A DNA stretch of 30,184 nt from CAYYVK01 sp964475145 (GTDB lineage Archaea; Aenigmatarchaeota; Aenigmatarchaeia; CG10238-14; SCSR01). Each line of letters opens with the position of its first letter. Positions within the stretch are counted from its first letter, which is position 1. Shown here one piece after another: positions 1-8,016 of this stretch. Below the pieces are notes generated by a model, which saw nothing but the letters and a program-made list of their open reading frames with translations, had not been told where the DNA came from and ran no database searches. Made by a program: the position numbers and the translations under genes. Location of the stretch: assembly GCA_964475145.1 (NCBI GenBank), contig CAYYVK010000005.1, positions 1-30,184 on the forward strand, read 5' to 3'.

Positions 1-1397
1 TAAACTCAACCCATTTTGTAATTGCCTACTACGATGCTGCCGATGCTCAACACACTTTCTCAATTTATAACTGGAACACAAGAGTTGCTGGACCAATAGA
101 TGTCAGCTCAACAACTTTGAAATGGATTTCTGCTACTTCTTATCTTGCTGCCGTAAATATAGGAATTTGCAATCAGAATTGGATTTTTGCTGAAGCTTAC
201 ACAACAAGCGATTCAAGATTTTTTGCATACAATCCTTCTGGACAACAATGGAATGGCTACTGTGCACCAATTTTTCAAGCTTCAGTTGAACACAACACAA
301 CAATAAGCTATTCAGGAAATTTAAATAGTATAAATGTTTCTATAAACTTCACTTCTACTGTTGATGATACCTACAACATCACAATTTATGATTTTGTAAA
401 CTCAAACTGGGATGCTTCTCCTTGCCAAAACCAATCTGTTACTGCCAATACTTACTATACAATTTGGTGTAATGTTACAGACCCAGCAAACTACGTTTCT
501 CCTGACAACAAAGTTAGAGTAAGGCTTAACTCTACTATTGACAACGACCAAGGAACTTTGAAGGAAGAATACGTGCAATTTTACATAGGCTATACAGTAG
601 GCTACCTTGAAGTTGAGTTAGTCCAGCCAGACCCAAATCTTATTAGCAACGTGGTTCAAAATTCTACTTTTCTTGTTAACGCAACTGTTTTTTGTAGAGC
701 TGGACCATGTGGTTACATAAACGCAACTTTAATGTACAATCTAACTTCTCCTTATCCAGACATGCCAATAAACACTAGCTTTGGTGATAAACCTTTTTTC
801 GTGAACGAAACTCCTGGACTAGCGATGAAAGCTTGTCCGAACAATCCTTTAAACGAAGGAGACTTTTGCAATTTAACTTGGATTATCAATGCTACTGGCG
901 ATGTTGGTACTGATTGGAAGCTTGGAGTTTACTTCAATTCTTCTTATCCAGAAGTTCAACCAAACACAACTTTAAACGCAACAGTTTCTATAACTTCGTG
1001 CACAGTAGATTTCACTTTGCAATGGTCTTCCATAAACTTTGGCGAGCTAACTCCGAGCACGTACAACAATTCAGCTCCTGGCAATTTAAACAACCTTTAC
1101 AACATAACAGTAAATCCGGGAAGTTGCAATTTAGACTTATACATAAGAGGAACCGATTTAGTAAACGCAACATTCAATTCAATAATAAAAGTTAGCAACA
1201 TAAGCTGGAGCAACATAAGTAGTAACATAAATGATGGTTATTTTCGTTTAACCGAAACCAATTCTCCAATCAGGCTAAACGTCTTACCAAGTACAAACGT
1301 TACAACCTGGTACTGGCTTGATGTCCCACCTGTTTATTCTGGCTACTACAATGGAACAATATACATAGTTGGTGTTTTGCATGGAGAAACTCCTTAA
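1..1397 (+). CDS. Secreted surface protein, 5' end outside window
   Basis: The reading frame is open from the left edge (first full codon at base 3) to the stop at 1397, so the N-terminus, including any signal peptide, lies outside the window; the ATG at 117 is only an internal methionine. The visible 464 residues or so are rich in Thr, Ser, Asn and Tyr, have many N-x-S/T sequons, and look like a series of beta-sandwich modules with paired cysteines, as in archaeal envelope proteins. There is no transmembrane helix at the C-terminus, which ends in HGETP, so the protein is probably secreted or held by partners. Its end overlaps the start of the next gene by 17 nt, which implies co-transcription and translational coupling with the two anchored proteins downstream. 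No specific family is recognised. Confidence 0.75.
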   Translation, partial: NSTHFVIAYYDAADAQHTFSIYNWNTRVAGPIDVSSTTLKWISATSYLAAVNIGICNQNWIFAEAYTTSDSRFFAYNPSGQQWNGYCAPIFQASVEHNTTISYSGNLNSINVSINFTSTVDDTYNITIYDFVNSNWDASPCQNQSVTANTYYTIWCNVTDPANYVSPDNKVRVRLNSTIDNDQGTLKEEYVQFYIGYTVGYLEVELVQPDPNLISNVVQNSTFLVNATVFCRAGPCGYINATLMYNLTSPYPDMPINTSFGDKPFFVNETPGLAMKACPNNPLNEGDFCNLTWIINATGDVGTDWKLGVYFNSSYPEVQPNTTLNATVSITSCTVDFTLQWSSINFGELTPSTYNNSAPGNLNNLYNITVNPGSCNLDLYIRGTDLVNATFNSIIKVSNISWSNISSNINDGYFRLTETNSPIRLNVLPSTNVTTWYWLDVPPVYSGYYNGTIYIVGVLHGETP

Positions 1398-1974
1398 TTT
1401 AACAATCTTATCATTTTTCATTCTTTTGCCAAGTGTGGAAGCAATTAGTTTAGGCACTCTCGTTAAAAATGATTTCGTTGCTGTTAAGCAGAATGAGTCT
1501 GCTAAGTTTATAATACTTTTCTGGAATGTAGAAAATTCATCTTACATAGTAGAAACAAAGGTAGAAAGTTCACCAGAGAATTGGATTATAATAGTTAATC
1601 CTGAGCGATTTTTACTAGATTCTACTACTGGTAGTGAAAGCATTTTCCTACCTTATCAGAAAGATCCTGTGAGAGCATTTCCACTAAACGTTTTTGTAAA
1701 GCCAGTTTCTGCCAAGCCTGGAAACTACACTTTAGTCTTGTCTGCAGCAGCCGGACATCCTGGTAATACTATAAACTTCTTTCAGGAGAGAAAATTCAAG
1801 CTTACACTAAAAGTTGAGGGCGAAGCTGAAGTAAGTAGCCAAACAAGCATCCAAGAGACTGGCATGCCTGCTGGTGAAATAGCACAAATTCAAAACTATT
1901 CAAACTACATTCTTTATGCTGCTGCTCTAGTTTGCATTTTATTCATTTCATTGCTAATATATAAGTATGGATAG
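1381..1974 (+). CDS. Surface protein with signal peptide and C-terminal membrane anchor
   Basis: I start this gene at ATG 1381 rather than the earlier TTG/GTG codons at 1369-1372. ATG 1381 gives a clean signal peptide (MEKLLNL, a hydrophobic run, then VEA before ISLG), and GGTG at 1371-1374 sits at Shine-Dalgarno distance. About 150 extracellular beta-rich residues with a few sequons follow. A single transmembrane helix near residues 174-193 (NYILYAAALVCILFISLLIY) ends in a two-residue cytoplasmic tail. The topology is therefore outside-facing and membrane-anchored. Overlaps at both ends (17 nt upstream, 8 nt downstream) place it in a tight operon with its neighbours, so the three products may form one envelope complex. 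The family is not recognised; the topology is clear, the function is not. Confidence 0.75.
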   Translation: MEKLLNLTILSFFILLPSVEAISLGTLVKNDFVAVKQNESAKFIILFWNVENSSYIVETKVESSPENWIIIVNPERFLLDSTTGSESIFLPYQKDPVRAFPLNVFVKPVSAKPGNYTLVLSAAAGHPGNTINFFQERKFKLTLKVEGEAEVSSQTSIQETGMPAGEIAQIQNYSNYILYAAALVCILFISLLIYKYG

Positions 1975-3196
1975 ACTTGCAACAGTTTTAGTTTTAATCG
2001 TTTTAGTGGCAACACTTCTAATTTTTGTAAGGATCACTGGTTTTTTGAGCTACAGTAGCATTACAATTTCTGTCCAAGAAAAAATGAGTGGCAAGATTCT
2101 ACTAGCCTATGAGCCTACAATCGAGCTTGGCAACTCTCAAACAATCCACACAGAATTCATAAACACAGGAACAAACACAGTTACTGCAAAGGTAGAAATA
2201 AGAGTTCACACATATACGAACGGAAGCATTAAACCTTCAGCTTACTACTACGATTCTCCTGTTTTGCTAAACCCAGGAATGAGAAGGAACTACAAGGTTG
2301 TTTTTGTCCCTCCAGATGCTGGTCTGTACTACATTCAAGCGAGAGCAAGCTATGATACAAGAGTTGTTGAAACTTGGGGTGCTTTTTCAGTTTACTATCC
2401 TACTGCTCCACCTCAGCCACCTCAAATAATTTATCAGCCGATTGCACCACCTCCTACTGTTGGGCCACCTAGACTTTACTTAGAATGTCCAGGGAGAGTA
2501 AACATAACAAAAGGAACTTCTGAGCTGATAAGCATAATTTTGAGGAACGTTGGTGGTGCTGACATTCACGACTTAAGGTTTTATGTTTCAACAACAGGCT
2601 TGATAAACTTTACCATAAACCCAAAACAAGCAAGCTTTTTAGGAGTGAATCGTTCTATGATAGTCTTAGTATCTGTAGATGTGCCTGAGGATATGGCTGA
2701 AGGTGAATATCCACTTACTTTCGAAGTTATGAGTAGTGAAGTAAAAGAAAGTTGTGAAATAAAGCTCGAAATAGTTTCAGTTCCAGCTCCTCCAGAAGAG
2801 GTGTGCAACAAAATACCAAACTATCGATTCTTGATAATTACGCTAGAAGGGGAAATAGCTAGTGCATTTTCTCAAGGTTTTGATATCAGCCTAGCGAATA
2901 GAAGCTTGAGCAATGCCAAAATGCATTTAAGATTAGCAGAAGATTACTGTAGATTAAGGGATTTTGAGAATGCTAAAAAAGAATTGGAAAATGTGAAGAA
3001 ATACTTGGAGGATGCAACTCTTCAGCTCGCTAGTGCAACTCTTTTTGTTTACAGACCTCCTGCTTTTGCAGTACCTTGGGTTTTGATACTAATAGCCATA
3101 ATCATTGTTTTGATTCTAATCTACTTGTACTACAGAAGGAAGAGAGGTCTGAAAAGACCAAGACTTCTAAGAGAAGCAACAACAGAAGAAAAATAA
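1967..3196 (+). CDS. Membrane-anchored surface protein with two beta-sandwich domains and a helical stalk
   Basis: A 409-residue protein with an N-terminal signal anchor (residues about 5-27), a first CARDB-like beta domain (about 30-145), and a Pro-rich linker (about 147-168). A second NEW3/CARDB-like domain follows (about 170-275), then a helical, probably coiled-coil stretch (about 285-355), a second transmembrane helix (about 365-388) and a Lys/Arg-rich cytoplasmic tail. CARDB and NEW3 folds are common adhesion or spacer modules in archaeal surface proteins; the assignment rests on pattern (GTNTVTAKVEI, NVGGADIHDL) and not on a search. The start codon overlaps the previous stop by 8 nt. 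The arrangement of beta domains, helical segment, transmembrane helix and basic tail recurs in the protein at 23892-25643, suggesting a shared way of presenting domains outside the cell. Confidence 0.75.
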   Translation: MDRLATVLVLIVLVATLLIFVRITGFLSYSSITISVQEKMSGKILLAYEPTIELGNSQTIHTEFINTGTNTVTAKVEIRVHTYTNGSIKPSAYYYDSPVLLNPGMRRNYKVVFVPPDAGLYYIQARASYDTRVVETWGAFSVYYPTAPPQPPQIIYQPIAPPPTVGPPRLYLECPGRVNITKGTSELISIILRNVGGADIHDLRFYVSTTGLINFTINPKQASFLGVNRSMIVLVSVDVPEDMAEGEYPLTFEVMSSEVKESCEIKLEIVSVPAPPEEVCNKIPNYRFLIITLEGEIASAFSQGFDISLANRSLSNAKMHLRLAEDYCRLRDFENAKKELENVKKYLEDATLQLASATLFVYRPPAFAVPWVLILIAIIIVLILIYLYYRRKRGLKRPRLLREATTEEK

Positions 3197-3219
3197 GTTT
3201 CAGATAACAAAATATAATT

Positions 3220-3486
3220 ATGGGATTGTTTGGTCCTTATGTTTATAAGAATAAGCATGGGCAAAAGTTTTGGCTTCACATGAAAGAAAGAGGGAAAGTT
3301 AAGCTCTACTATTTTTCAAAAGATCCTGTCGGTGCTTTGAACGATTTGCCAAGGGGTTATGAAGTTGTAGAAAATCCAGTTACAGGAATGCCGTTTTTGA
3401 AGAAAAAAGAAGGAGGTGGCTTTCTCTTTGGCTTGTTCGGCAAAAAGCCCCAGAAAAAGCCCGAAGTTGCTACAGAAAGCAAATAA
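3220..3486 (+). CDS. Small 88-aa protein of unknown function
   Basis: The N-terminal 65 residues are compact and rich in aromatic and basic residues (MGLFGPYVYKNK, KFWLHMKERGKVKLYYFSKD, then a PRGYEVVENPVTGMPFLKKK segment), followed by a Gly/Lys-rich low-complexity tail. The pattern reminds me of small conserved hypothetical proteins of archaea, but I cannot assign a function. There is no signal peptide, membrane helix or cysteine pair, so it should be cytosolic. It lies 23 nt after the surface-protein operon and 34 nt before the MinD-like gene. A TATA-like AAAATATAATTA run ends at its ATG, so read-through from upstream is likely. The basic character suggests nucleic-acid or membrane binding; that is only inference. 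Confidence 0.65.
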   Translation: MGLFGPYVYKNKHGQKFWLHMKERGKVKLYYFSKDPVGALNDLPRGYEVVENPVTGMPFLKKKEGGGFLFGLFGKKPQKKPEVATESK

Positions 3487-3520
3487 ACCTTAAATTTTGC
3501 GAACAGTAATTATTAATTGA

Positions 3521-4315
3521 ATGACAAGGATTATTGGCGTTGCATCTGGAAAAGGTGGAGTTGGTAAGACTACTGTATCGATAAACTTAGCAGCAGTTCT
3601 TTCCAAGTACTTTAAAAAGAGTGTAGCAATAGTTGACTGTAACTTAACATCTTCACACCTTGGAATCTATCTTGGTATGTACTATTGCCCCTTAACAATA
3701 AACAAAGTTTTAAGAGAAGAAGCTAAGATAGAGGATGCAATCCACGAATACTTTTCTGGAATGTATGTAGTTCCAGCTTCCTTGTCAATAGCAGACTTGG
3801 ATGGGGTGGACATAACTTTGATAAAAGACAGCGTAGCAAAGCTGGCTGAAAAATGCGATATAGTCTTTTTGGACATTGCACCTGGTCTTGGAAGAGAAGC
3901 TGTAGCTGCTTTAAAAGCTTGCAATGAAGTTCTTTTTGTTACAACACCATACGTAGGAAGCGTGATGGATATTGTAAGGAACCAAGAAGTTATAAAGGAA
4001 ATTGGCGTAAAGCCTATAGGAATTATTCTAAATATGGTTGCAGGAGAGAAGTATGAGATGACTGCTAGGGAGATAGAAGAGCTTACAAAGCTTCCTGTTC
4101 TAGCTTCTTTACCATACGATAAAAACGTAAATAAAAGCATAGGTTTGAAAGCTCCTGTAGTCTTGCTAAACCCTTATGCTAAAGTTAGTAAGCAGTTAAT
4201 AAAACTTGGAGGAACTTTAATAGGAGAAACTTATCCAGAAAAAGGCTTCTTTGAAAAGCTTGTAGAGAGACTAACTTTCAGGTTTAAGAAAGAGCAAGTT
4301 AGACCTCCTTTCTAG
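3521..4315 (+). CDS. minD: MinD/ParA-family ATPase
   Basis: A 264-residue P-loop ATPase with the deviant Walker A motif GKGGVGKTT (residues 10-18), a switch region DCNLTSSHLG where MinD proteins have DxDxxxxN, and Walker B in DIVFLDIAPGLG. The C-terminal FFEKLVERLTFRFKK can form an amphipathic helix like the membrane-targeting sequence of MinD. Family members cycle between cytosol and membrane with ATP and position other machinery; archaeal homologues position flagella, pili or chemosensory arrays as well as division sites. The position directly after a surface-protein cluster would fit spatial placement of envelope structures, which is inference. The start is probably leaderless or weakly led: no Shine-Dalgarno is visible before ATG 3521. 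Confidence 0.85.
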   Translation: MTRIIGVASGKGGVGKTTVSINLAAVLSKYFKKSVAIVDCNLTSSHLGIYLGMYYCPLTINKVLREEAKIEDAIHEYFSGMYVVPASLSIADLDGVDITLIKDSVAKLAEKCDIVFLDIAPGLGREAVAALKACNEVLFVTTPYVGSVMDIVRNQEVIKEIGVKPIGIILNMVAGEKYEMTAREIEELTKLPVLASLPYDKNVNKSIGLKAPVVLLNPYAKVSKQLIKLGGTLIGETYPEKGFFEKLVERLTFRFKKEQVRPPF

Positions 4316-4321
4316 AGCATG

Positions 4322-4330
4322 CTTTATATA
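4322..4330 (+). promoter_or_regulatory. TATA box for tRNA-Gly
   Basis: CTTTATATA lies 25-33 nt upstream of the first base of tRNA-Gly, the usual archaeal TATA distance, in the short gap after the MinD-like gene. Confidence 0.6.
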
Positions 4331-4354
4331 GAATTCTTTACTTAAAATTTTTGA

Positions 4355-4439
4355 GCGCCAGTAGTCTAGCCTGGTATCTTTAACAGAAAGACACGGGCTT
4401 CCCAAGCCTGAATCCCGGGTTCAAATCCCGGCTGGCGCA
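4355..4439 (+). tRNA. tRNA-Gly (CCC) with a 12-nt D-loop intron
   Basis: Acceptor GCGCCAG pairs with CTGGCGC and the discriminator is A4439; CCA is not encoded. The anticodon arm is CGGGC-TTCCCAA-GCCTG with anticodon CCC at 4401-4403. The T arm is CCGGG-TTCAAAT-CCCGG. The gene is 85 nt long against an expected 73; the excess is in the D-loop, which is 21 nt between GTCT and AGAC. The best BHB reading has a central helix of three pairs (CTG 4371-4373 with CAG 4384-4386) and bulges TAT and AAA. It removes 4377-4388 and leaves the normal loop AGCCTGGTA. The tRNA call is secure; the intron borders are good to a base or two. Confidence 0.9.
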
Positions 4440-4527
4440 CTTTAAGTCCTAAACAATTTTACAAAACATTTGTAGCACAAGGCTTTAAAACGTTAAAAAT
4501 AAATTACTTAAAATACTGGGAACAGCT

Positions 4528-4890
4528 ATGAAAAGGACAGGACCAACAAATGTTTATGTGAAAGAGCTTATAGAAAAGCTGAAGAAGAAATCTTTAGAGT
4601 TAAAAGCACCTATATGGAAAGCAGTAGCAGAAAAACTGGAAAAACCGAGGAGAAAGAAAGTGGAAGTAAACTTGAGTGAAATAGAGAAATATACTAACAA
4701 TGGCGATACTGTTGTGGTTCCTGGTGTAGTGCTTGGAAATGGAAGCTTGACCAAGCAGATAAGGATAGCAGCAATCCGCTTCTCTTCTTCGGCAGAAAGA
4801 AAGATAAGAGAAAGTAAGAGCGAAATTTTAAGCATAGAAAAACTTTTAGAAGAAAACCCTAAGGGGAATGGAATAAAAATTTTGGTGTAA
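4528..4890 (+). CDS. rpl18e: 50S ribosomal protein L18e
   Basis: The 120-residue product has the usual length and pattern of archaeal L18e: basic N-terminus with LKKKSLELKAPIWKAVAEKLEKPRRKKVEVNL, then DTVVVPGVVLGNGSLTKQIRIAAIRFS, the family core. It is a protein of the large ribosomal subunit that binds 23S rRNA. It opens the conserved archaeal run L18e-L13-S9-RpoN-RpoK; the next gene starts 2 nt after its stop. TTAAAAATAAAT and TTAAAATA upstream of ATG 4528 are plausible TATA elements for the operon promoter. Nothing unusual is seen. Confidence 0.95.
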   Translation: MKRTGPTNVYVKELIEKLKKKSLELKAPIWKAVAEKLEKPRRKKVEVNLSEIEKYTNNGDTVVVPGVVLGNGSLTKQIRIAAIRFSSSAERKIRESKSEILSIEKLLEENPKGNGIKILV

Positions 4891-4892
4891 GT

Positions 4893-5315
4893 ATGAAAAT
4901 ATACGATGCAGAAGATCAAATAGTTGGTAGGTTAGCTACAGCAATAGCAAAAGATCTTTTGAAAGGAGAAAATGTTGTTGTAGTCAATGCAGAAAAGGCT
5001 GTTCTATCAGGAAGTCCCAAGTTTAAGAAGGAGTTTTACTTACAAAGAATTCAGCGTGGTAGTCCAAAGCATGGACCATTCTTTCCAAAACAAGCCGATG
5101 GAATTTTCCGAAGGGCGGTAAGGGGTATGTTGCCTTGGCATAAACCTAAAGGTAGGGAAGCTTTTAAAAGGCTAAAAGTTTATGTAGGAGTACCAGAAGA
5201 GTTTAAGAACAAAAAATTTGAAAAGGTTGCTAGTGCAGATGCTAAAAGGCTTAAGTGTAAGTATATAACTTTAGGAGAACTTTCATTAGAAATAGGTGGG
5301 AAGAAAAGATGGTAA
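4893..5315 (+). CDS. rpl13: 50S ribosomal protein L13
   Basis: A 140-residue archaeal L13: N-terminal YDAEDQIVGRLATAIAKDLLKGENVVVVNAEKAVLSG is the nucleotide-fold start of the family, followed by GPFFPKQADGIFRRAVRGMLPWHKPKGREAFKRLKVYVGVPE, the most conserved part. It is an early-assembly protein of the large subunit. It sits 2 nt after L18e, and its last 7 nt overlap the start of S9, so translation of the pair is coupled. Length and motifs are ordinary. Confidence 0.96.
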   Translation: MKIYDAEDQIVGRLATAIAKDLLKGENVVVVNAEKAVLSGSPKFKKEFYLQRIQRGSPKHGPFFPKQADGIFRRAVRGMLPWHKPKGREAFKRLKVYVGVPEEFKNKKFEKVASADAKRLKCKYITLGELSLEIGGKKRW

Positions 5316-5731
5316 AGAAAAAGATAGTTTTCACGACTGGGAAGAGAAGACTAGCAGTAGCTAGAGCTAAAGCTGTAGAAGGGACAGGGAAAGTTTTCAT
5401 AAACTCTAGACCTCTAGAAATATGGGGTAATGAGCCTCTCAGATTATGGATAAAAGAGCCTCTACTCCTTGCCGGCGATCTCGGCGCTAAAGTAGACATT
5501 CATGTAAAAGTAAAAAGTGGAGGAATAGTTGGTCAGGCAGAGGCTGCTAGGATGGCAATAGCAAGAGCTCTTGTAGAGTTTTATAAGGACGAAGAACTGA
5601 AGAAAAAGTTTATAGAATACGATAGAAATTTGCTAGTCTACGACCCAAGAAGAAACGAGCCCCATCACGGAAGTGGAAGAGGGGCAAGCAGACGTGGTTC
5701 ACGTAGACACAAACAGCGTTCAAAGCGTTAA
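5309..5731 (+). CDS. rps9: 30S ribosomal protein S9
   Basis: A 140-residue S9: TTGKRRLAVARAKAVEGTGKVFINSRPLE at the N-terminus, GGIVGQAEAARMAIARALVEF in the middle, and a very basic C-terminal tail (GRGASRRGSRRHKQRSKR) that in the ribosome reaches the tRNA in the P site. The tail ends in SKR, with the terminal Lys-Arg seen in most S9 proteins. It overlaps L13 by 7 nt, which is typical of this operon. A gap of about 98 nt, AT-rich with TATA-like runs, separates it from rpoN, so a second promoter may exist there. Confidence 0.96.
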   Translation: MVKKKIVFTTGKRRLAVARAKAVEGTGKVFINSRPLEIWGNEPLRLWIKEPLLLAGDLGAKVDIHVKVKSGGIVGQAEAARMAIARALVEFYKDEELKKKFIEYDRNLLVYDPRRNEPHHGSGRGASRRGSRRHKQRSKR

Positions 5732-5829
5732 GTACTTTTTCTCACATAAAGAAGAAGAATATATATTTTGAAAAATATAGGTTAAGTTTATAAATTTACA
5801 ATTTAAAAATTTAGTTTACAAGTGGTGAT

Positions 5830-6024
5830 ATGATAATACCAGTAAGATGTTTTTCATGCGGAAAGGTTGTAGGTCATTTATGGGAAGAGTTCAAGAGGAG
5901 AGTTGAGACAGGCGAACATCCAGGAAAAGTTTTAGACGATTTGGGGCTAAAAAGGTTTTGTTGTCGTCAACTCTTTTTAGGCCATATAGATTTGCTGAAG
6001 AGCGTAGGCAAGTTCAAGCCGTGA
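5830..6024 (+). CDS. rpoN: DNA-directed RNA polymerase subunit N (Rpb10)
   Basis: The 64-residue protein starts MIIPVRCFSCGKVVGHLWEEF and has the family's zinc site: CFSC (Cys 7 and 10) and the adjacent pair RFCCRQ further on. The family fold is a small zinc-bound three-helix bundle that joins RpoD and RpoL in the polymerase assembly platform. GGTGA just before the ATG (5823-5827) is very close for a Shine-Dalgarno site. The upstream 100 nt are strongly AT-rich (TATATATTTTG, TTTATAAATTT) and probably hold a promoter. rpoK follows after 6 nt. Confidence 0.95.
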   Translation: MIIPVRCFSCGKVVGHLWEEFKRRVETGEHPGKVLDDLGLKRFCCRQLFLGHIDLLKSVGKFKP

Positions 6025-6030
6025 TGAAGC

Positions 6031-6282
6031 GTGTGGCCAAGAGACAGGTTTACAAGGTTTGAAGTTGCCAGATTGTTAGGTGCAAGGACTTTGCAAATAT
6101 CTTTAGGAGCCCCTGTTTTAGTGAAAACTGATTTGACAGAGCCAAGCGAAATTGCTAAGCAAGAGTTTAGGGAATGTATACTTCCTATAACAATAAAAAG
6201 AAGATTGCCAAGTGGAGAAGAGATAGTTATCGACGTAAAATCCGCAATAAAAAATTGGTTGAGTGAAAGAAGGGAGCTTTAA
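6031..6282 (+). CDS. rpoK: DNA-directed RNA polymerase subunit K (Rpb6)
   Basis: The 83-residue product matches archaeal RpoK: RFTRFEVARLLGARTLQISLGAPVLV, then SEIAKQEFRECILPITIKRRLPSGEEIVIDV, close to the Rpb6/omega core (TRFE.AR..GARALQI and EIA..E). It clamps the C-terminal part of the largest polymerase subunit. I use GTG 6031: the in-frame codon at 6025 is TGA, so no earlier start exists, and GTGA at 6021-6024 gives Shine-Dalgarno-like spacing. It ends the ribosomal/polymerase operon and converges with argS, whose stop is only 5 nt away. Confidence 0.93.
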   Translation: MWPRDRFTRFEVARLLGARTLQISLGAPVLVKTDLTEPSEIAKQEFRECILPITIKRRLPSGEEIVIDVKSAIKNWLSERREL

Positions 6283-6287
6283 GTTTT

Positions 6288-7955
6288 CTACATCTTTTCC
6301 AAGGGTTTTATTCCAAGCATGTTTAAACAATCTTTCAGGATGTTTTTTGTAACTTGGACAAGAGTTAACCTAAAGTTTCTAACATCTTCCTTCGCACTCA
6401 ATACAGGACACTTCTCGTAAAAACTGTTGAAAACTGTTGAAAGCTCATACGCATAGTTGCAAATGTAATGAGGTCTCATATCGTCAGCAGCTTGTTGAAC
6501 TACTGTGTTGAAAAAGGATAACTTTTTCAAAAGTTGTTTTTCCTCTTCTTCCAATTTCTGTACTCTGAAGACTTTTTTCCACTTCTTTGCTTTTCTTAGT
6601 ATGCTTGAACATCTTGTATGAGCATACTGAATGTAAGGCGCAGTGTTTCCTTCCAGACTTAACATTTTCTTCCAGTCAAAAATTATCTTGTTTTCCGGTT
6701 CTACTTTTAGTATTGCATACTTCAAAGCTCCAACGGCAATTGCCTTAGCAATACTCATTTTCTTTTTTTTAGGTAAATTTGGATTTCTCTTTTCAACCTC
6801 CTTGTAAGCTAGATATATAAGCTCTTTTAGAACTTCGTCTAGCATTACAATTCTACCTTCTCTAGAAGACATCTTCCCCTCAGGAAGAGTTACTGCCTCA
6901 TAAGAAAAATGATGGCAGTTCTTAGCCCAAGGATACTCTAAAAGTTCGAGAAGCTTAAAAAGTTGCTGGAAGTAAAGGTTCTGCTGAGACATTACAACCC
7001 AAATAGCTGAATCTAGCTTGTACTTCTCAAACTTATGAACTGTTAAGCCTAAATCGCTAGTTATGTATAAGCCGGTGGCGTCAGACCTAAGCAGTACAGT
7101 ATCTGGCAATCCATAATCCTTAAGATTTGTTACAATATGTCCTTCAGCCAATCTCACAGCTACATTCTTCAACAAGGCCTTTTCCACGATTTTCTTTCCC
7201 AATTCTCTAAAGTTACTTTCATAAAACCAAACATCAAACTTTACTCCAAGGTTTTTGTACGTTTCTTCAAAACCTTTAACACACCACCTTACTATCTTAT
7301 TCCAGAGAGCAACAGTCTTTTTGTCTTTCTCTAGTTCAAACTTTCTCAGAGTTTCGCGTGCTTTTTCTTCTAGCTCTGGTTTAACCTTAGCCGTTTCATG
7401 AAACTTAACGTAATACTGCCAAAGCCAGAGATCAGGCTTGCCTTTTGGCCTTTTTCCTTTACCCCAAATTTTATAAGCAGTTACTAATTTTGCTACTTGC
7501 AAACCAACATCATTCATGTAGTTTGCTCTTATTGTTTTGTAACCTAAATAGCTAAGAATGTTTGCTAAAGAAGCGCCAAGGAATGTGGATCTTGCATGAC
7601 CTATATGCATAGGATGAACAGGGTTTGGTTGGGAAAATTCTACCATTATTCTCCCTTTTCTCCCTTTCTCCACAGGCTCTTTTAACAGTCTTTCTACAAT
7701 CTTTTCCCAATAGAAGAAAAAGTTTACATAACCACCTCTCGCTTCTACTTTAAGGATTAATGGATACTTAGAAATTTGAATTTTCCTAGAAATTTCTGTA
7801 GAAAGCTCTAAAGGACTCTTTTTCATTTCCTTGGCCAGTTCGAAGCATGGAAACGAAACATCCCCAAACTCTTCTTTTGTCGGCATTTCCAAGCTTTCGG
7901 CAGTCGCTTTTATCCCCACATCTCTTAAAACTCTTAAAACTTCCTCTTTCAGCAT
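6288..7955 (-). CDS. argS: Arginyl-tRNA synthetase
   Basis: A 555-residue class Ia synthetase that charges tRNA-Arg. It has a short N-terminal Arg_N-type domain (residues about 1-90, with GDVSFPCFELAK), the HIGH signature at residues 117-120 within NPVHPMHIGHARS, and the KMSKS counterpart KMSSR near residue 365 (LPEGKMSSREGR). A DALR-type anticodon-binding helical domain is at the C-terminus (NTAPYIQYAHTRCSSILRKA). Length is normal to slightly short. The gene is read leftward from ATG 7955, divergent from glmS with a 61-nt gap between the two starts, and convergent with rpoK. A tRNA-Arg gene with two introns lies elsewhere in this window, a natural substrate once spliced. Confidence 0.96.
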   Translation of the reverse strand: MLKEEVLRVLRDVGIKATAESLEMPTKEEFGDVSFPCFELAKEMKKSPLELSTEISRKIQISKYPLILKVEARGGYVNFFFYWEKIVERLLKEPVEKGRKGRIMVEFSQPNPVHPMHIGHARSTFLGASLANILSYLGYKTIRANYMNDVGLQVAKLVTAYKIWGKGKRPKGKPDLWLWQYYVKFHETAKVKPELEEKARETLRKFELEKDKKTVALWNKIVRWCVKGFEETYKNLGVKFDVWFYESNFRELGKKIVEKALLKNVAVRLAEGHIVTNLKDYGLPDTVLLRSDATGLYITSDLGLTVHKFEKYKLDSAIWVVMSQQNLYFQQLFKLLELLEYPWAKNCHHFSYEAVTLPEGKMSSREGRIVMLDEVLKELIYLAYKEVEKRNPNLPKKKKMSIAKAIAVGALKYAILKVEPENKIIFDWKKMLSLEGNTAPYIQYAHTRCSSILRKAKKWKKVFRVQKLEEEEKQLLKKLSFFNTVVQQAADDMRPHYICNYAYELSTVFNSFYEKCPVLSAKEDVRNFRLTLVQVTKNILKDCLNMLGIKPLEKM

Positions 7956-8016
7956 AGTTGTTAATTATTCTCGAGTAAATTTATTATTTTACGAGTTAAT
8001 TCTTAGATAAGGTAAG

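Noticed and set aside
7970..7995. Imperfect inverted repeat between argS and glmS as a riboswitch or ribozyme
   Set aside because: Too short and imperfect; it has no glmS-ribozyme features, and AT-rich promoter DNA gives such repeats by chance. Mentioned only in the glmS entry.
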